Of a stretch of 8,252 nucleotides of DNA, positions 5,645 to 8,252 are shown one piece after another; within the stretch, counting starts at the first letter, position 1; each line of letters begins with the position of its first letter. The notes below the pieces were generated by a model. It did no database searches and was not told the DNA's origin. It saw only the letters and a program-made list of their open reading frames with translations. The stretch covers positions 1-8,252 of the forward strand of contig CAMMLF010000068.1 in assembly GCA_946497585.1 (NCBI GenBank), given 5' to 3'. A program made the position numbers and the translations under genes. Origin of the DNA: an uncultured Clostridium sp. Its GTDB lineage: Bacteria; Bacillota; Clostridia; TANB77; CAG-508.

Positions 5645-7831
5645 TTAATAATTATTTTTTTCATTATTTAAAGATTGTAATATTAAATTTTTAATGTAAT
5701 CAAAATTTTCTAAATTATTAACTTTAATTCTTAAATTTCCTGTTCCCCAACTTCCTTTATCAGAAATATTTTCTGCCAAATTCATTTCATCATTAATTAA
5801 ATCTTCTGGTATATCTAATATAATATTTATTGAATTTTTATAAATTATAATTTCTACAAAATTTGAATAATCATATTTATATGCAATATAATGTTTTGTA
5901 ATTAATTTTGTAACTTTTTCATCCAAACAAGAAATGAATTCATCATATTTATTAAATACATCATTAATAATTGAATTCATTTGAGGTAAATGGCTTATAT
6001 CTTCATATACAACTTTTTCTTGTCTTGAAATATTTTTGTATGGTTTTAGTTCATTTTCAGTTAATAAAGGATATTTCCAAATATCTAAAGCTTGTTTAAC
6101 AAGGATTTTTGTCCTTTCTTCAATATCCGAAATATTCCATTCTGTTCTTTTAATTCTTGCCCCTTTGTCATCTAATAAATAATTGCCATTTTCATCTGTA
6201 TCGAATATTACACTATCACTCAAACGATAATGACTAGCTGCAATACCACCTTCAACATTTAACTTTTTTAAAAAATCATAGTCCTTCATTTGAGTATTAT
6301 AAACATTTTTTGTTAAAGTAAGATTTCCTACTCTATGTACATAAGTTTTTTGTAATTCCCTCCAGTTTTCACCTAATGCATCCTTCCACCATTGCTTAAA
6401 ATTATTAGGATCGGTTTCTGGTAAAATATGTTCAATAGATATGTCATTTCCGTCAATTACAATAGGATTTAAATGATTATAATTTTCTAACTTTTCTAGT
6501 GTATAATTCTTTAATCTTAATGTATATAATTCTCTTTTAGCAAAAGCATCTGCGAATTCAGCATCATCTGGGAATTTTTTATATGAATCAAGTAACATTA
6601 ATGCTGCAATAACACTATTTTTATAATCCTGCTTGTTTATTGAATTATATAATACCGCAAATGTTTTATTTAGTGAATTTGTAGGAATACCTACTATATA
6701 TCTTCTATAAACATATGAATTAACAGTTTTTATTATTTTAATAAAATCATCTTTAGATAATTTAAATTCATTTTTTTCTAAAGATTCTTCATAATCACTA
6801 TATACTTGCATTAAGAAGGGATTAGCAACATCTACCCTTTGAATTTTTAATTCCTTCCATAATTCATTTAATTCAGAATCTTCATCTATGCATCTATAAA
6901 TTCTTGTATAATACTTTGAATATTTTCTAAGATTAATTAAAATATCTTTCTTGCTTAATCCTTTATCTTCATAATATTCTTTAAATTCATCATATCCAAT
7001 ATCTAACTTCACAGTTTTTCTCTCTAACATTGTTAGATAATCTCTTAAAAAAAAGTCAAATCTTAATGTATAATCATCTTGGCCAAAATCTTGTTCAATA
7101 GGTTTCCAGTACGTCTCATATAATTCCTGCTGTTCATTAGAATTCAAACCTAATAATAAATAATTTCTTAGCAAATCACCTTGACTCAAGCCTTTACCAG
7201 TTGAATTCATACTTTCAAATATTAATTGTGGATTATCTTGATTCTTTGTAAGAACAACATACACAATATCCAACTTATTTATACCTTTATATACCTTTTG
7301 TAGTAATTCTTGATCACCATCTAAATAATCATAAAATAAATTAAAATTATCTATCATGTTTTTAGAATAATTTTTTAATTCTTTTTCTCTTCCATTTATT
7401 AGTGCTATAAATGTTTCTTTATCATCATAAGTTGGAATTAATTTATATTTATCTTCACCAGTAAAGTCATTATTTAAAATATATTGATTTAAAATTGTAT
7501 TTGCAATTCTTTCACCATCAACTCCTAAACTTTTATATGTACGAGCAATAGCTATCATTATTAAAGATAATGTTGTCAATCTTTGTTGACCATCAATCAA
7601 TATTTTTTCATTTATTACTCCAGGCATTTCCTCATCATTTAATTGATAGCAAACAATTGAACCTATAAAATGTCCCGCATCTATTCCTCTATCACTTAAT
7701 TTTAAAATATCATCCCATAAAGTTTGACATTGTTTTTCAGTCCAACTATATTTTCTTTGAAAAACAGGAATAACAAATTTTTGATTTCGTATTTCTAATA
7801 AATTATTAAGTCTTGATTCTCTTGCTTTCAT
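5645..7831 (-). CDS. GmrSD-like DUF262-DUF1524-DUF5655 defence nuclease
   Basis: Single-chain protein (728 residues) of the GmrSD/type IV restriction superfamily, whose members use a ParB-like DUF262 nucleotidase to control an HNH-type DUF1524 nuclease; characterised relatives include GmrSD (glucosylated hydroxymethylcytosine), BrxU and SspE. Seen here: FVIPVFQRKYSW (19-30), DGQQRLTT (80-87, DUF262 catalytic/NTP motif), ESMNSTGKGLSQGDLLRNYL (206-225), then SIEHILPE (465-472, nuclease His468) and GNLTLTKNVYN (502-512) of DUF1524. Residues about 605-728 resemble DUF5655 (HYIAYKYDYSNFVEII, GSWGTGNLRIKV), a domain of unknown role often attached to such proteins. I chose Met at 7831: family members start with MKARE-like sequence, AAGAGG sits 7 nt upstream, and the alternative ATG at 7873 would place the promoter -10 inside the gene. 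The natural substrate here is unknown. It lies directly upstream of a type I restriction operon, which supports an anti-phage role. Confidence 0.92.
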   Translation of the reverse strand: MKARESRLNNLLEIRNQKFVIPVFQRKYSWTEKQCQTLWDDILKLSDRGIDAGHFIGSIVCYQLNDEEMPGVINEKILIDGQQRLTTLSLIMIAIARTYKSLGVDGERIANTILNQYILNNDFTGEDKYKLIPTYDDKETFIALINGREKELKNYSKNMIDNFNLFYDYLDGDQELLQKVYKGINKLDIVYVVLTKNQDNPQLIFESMNSTGKGLSQGDLLRNYLLLGLNSNEQQELYETYWKPIEQDFGQDDYTLRFDFFLRDYLTMLERKTVKLDIGYDEFKEYYEDKGLSKKDILINLRKYSKYYTRIYRCIDEDSELNELWKELKIQRVDVANPFLMQVYSDYEESLEKNEFKLSKDDFIKIIKTVNSYVYRRYIVGIPTNSLNKTFAVLYNSINKQDYKNSVIAALMLLDSYKKFPDDAEFADAFAKRELYTLRLKNYTLEKLENYNHLNPIVIDGNDISIEHILPETDPNNFKQWWKDALGENWRELQKTYVHRVGNLTLTKNVYNTQMKDYDFLKKLNVEGGIAASHYRLSDSVIFDTDENGNYLLDDKGARIKRTEWNISDIEERTKILVKQALDIWKYPLLTENELKPYKNISRQEKVVYEDISHLPQMNSIINDVFNKYDEFISCLDEKVTKLITKHYIAYKYDYSNFVEIIIYKNSINIILDIPEDLINDEMNLAENISDKGSWGTGNLRIKVNNLENFDYIKNLILQSLNNEKNNY

Positions 7832-7838
7832 ATATGCA

Positions 7839-7844
7839 CCTCTT
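7839..7844 (-). promoter_or_regulatory. Ribosome binding site fixing the GmrSD-like start
   Basis: AAGAGG with a 7-nt spacer to the ATG at 7831. The upstream in-frame ATG at 7873 has no comparable site, so this decides the start. Confidence 0.8.
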
Positions 7845-7856
7845 TTAGTTAATTCA

Positions 7857-7865
7857 ATTATATCA
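7857..7865 (-). promoter_or_regulatory. Extended -10 promoter of the GmrSD-like gene
   Basis: The minus strand reads TGATATAAT: a perfect TATAAT (7857-7862) preceded by the TG of an extended -10 element, which can work without a good -35. No -35 consensus is visible about 17 nt upstream. Transcription would start near 7850, leaving a leader of about 19 nt that holds the ribosome binding site. A near-palindrome ATATTT-CA-AAATAT (7865-7878) abuts the -10 and could be an operator. Confidence 0.7.
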
Positions 7866-7968
7866 TATTTCAAAATATAAATCTTGGTATTTTCTTAATT
7901 TTATTTTAATTTAATTTTATCCTTGCTATCCTATTTTTCAATAAACCAATCATTTACTTTATTACTTT

Positions 7969-8252
7969 TTATAAATTGTATTCAAATGGTACAATAATTT
8001 CACCAATTATTTTAATTGATTTTATTGTATATTCAAAAGAAATATCTTTAGCATATTCATAATTTTTTTGATAATTATTCCATAATAATTTTAATTCTGA
8101 ATCATCTTCAATTAAATTTATATAATCATTAGCATTTTCTATATAACTTAAAGTTTCCCTATTTTTTGATGTATTAATAATTGCTTTTCTTAAAGTTTCT
8201 TTATTAATATCATTCCATTTTAAATTAACAAACATATATAAATCATAGTAAT
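7969..8252 (-). CDS. Unrecognised protein, C-terminal part, cut by the window edge
   Basis: I do not recognise this protein. The frame is open from the stop at 7969 to the window edge, with no stop upstream of the first in-window ATG (8235), and that ATG has no ribosome binding site. This is therefore probably the end of a longer gene rather than a complete 88-residue one. The visible part is hydrophilic and Lys/Glu/Asn-rich with predicted helical character (TLRKAIINTSKNRETLSYIE, DSELKLLWNNYQKNYEYAKD) and ends in hydrophobic strand-like IKIIGEIIVPFEYNL. No signal peptide, membrane segment or catalytic motif is seen. It precedes the GmrSD-like gene by 137 nt on the same strand. A different reading frame continues protein-like for 16 codons past the stop, hinting at a frameshift. 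Confidence 0.5.
   Translation of the reverse strand, partial: YYDLYMFVNLKWNDINKETLRKAIINTSKNRETLSYIENANDYINLIEDDSELKLLWNNYQKNYEYAKDISFEYTIKSIKIIGEIIVPFEYNL

Noticed and set aside
7832..7873. 14-residue N-terminal extension of the GmrSD-like protein from an ATG at 7873
   Set aside because: The -10 box lies within it, it has no ribosome binding site, and family members begin with the MKARE-like sequence at 7831.
8233..8235. ATG at 8235 as the true start of the right-edge gene
   Set aside because: No ribosome binding site precedes it and the frame stays open to the window end, so the start is probably outside the window.
1..8252. CRISPR array, tRNA or rRNA genes, insertion sequences, integrase attachment sites
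   Set aside because: No regularly spaced repeats, no cloverleaf or conserved RNA segments, no transposase or integrase motifs and no terminal inverted repeats were seen on reading both strands.

Overview
The window is a strongly AT-rich stretch (roughly 28-30% G+C by eye) with every recognisable gene on the minus strand, so transcription runs from high to low coordinates. The base composition, GGAGG-type ribosome binding sites, tight operon packing and protein style suggest a low-GC Bacillota (Clostridia or Bacilli, perhaps a gut species). hsdM ends in TGA, so the Mycoplasma code, in which UGA means Trp, is unlikely. This is a host-defence cassette beside a fragment of what looks like a mobile-element replication gene.

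In transcription order: (1) at the right edge, the last ~90 codons of an unrecognised protein whose frame stays open to the window edge (stop at 7969). (2) A 728-codon GmrSD-like protein (5645-7831) with an N-terminal DUF262 nucleotide-sensing domain, a DUF1524 HNH-type nuclease domain and a C-terminal DUF5655-like domain. It has its own extended -10 promoter and probably its own terminator. (3) A complete type I restriction-modification operon in the order hsdR-hsdM-hsdS (5416 to 469), with a 2-nt gap between hsdR and hsdM, a 4-nt ATGA overlap between hsdM and hsdS, and a strong terminator whose hairpin includes the hsdS stop codon. (4) A 109-codon winged-helix protein (75-404) with its own strong ribosome binding site. 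It resembles the N-terminal domain of replication-initiator proteins of Bacillota integrative elements and plasmids, but stops inside the usual linker at three consecutive stop codons.

The two defence modules should be complementary. The HsdRMS complex methylates host DNA at adenine and cleaves unmethylated invading DNA. The GmrSD-like protein belongs to a family of nucleases, many of which act on chemically modified phage DNA that would escape ordinary restriction. All catalytic motifs I could check (HsdR nuclease and helicase motifs, HsdM motifs X, I and IV, both HsdS target domains, DUF262 DGQQR and DUF1524 IEHILP) are intact, so both systems look functional. I found no clearly undescribed system. 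The main open points are the two damaged or incomplete flanking genes, the three-domain layout of the GmrSD-like protein, the near-identical internal repeats of hsdS, and a possible antisense promoter in the hsdR leader. There are no tRNA, rRNA, CRISPR or insertion-sequence features.
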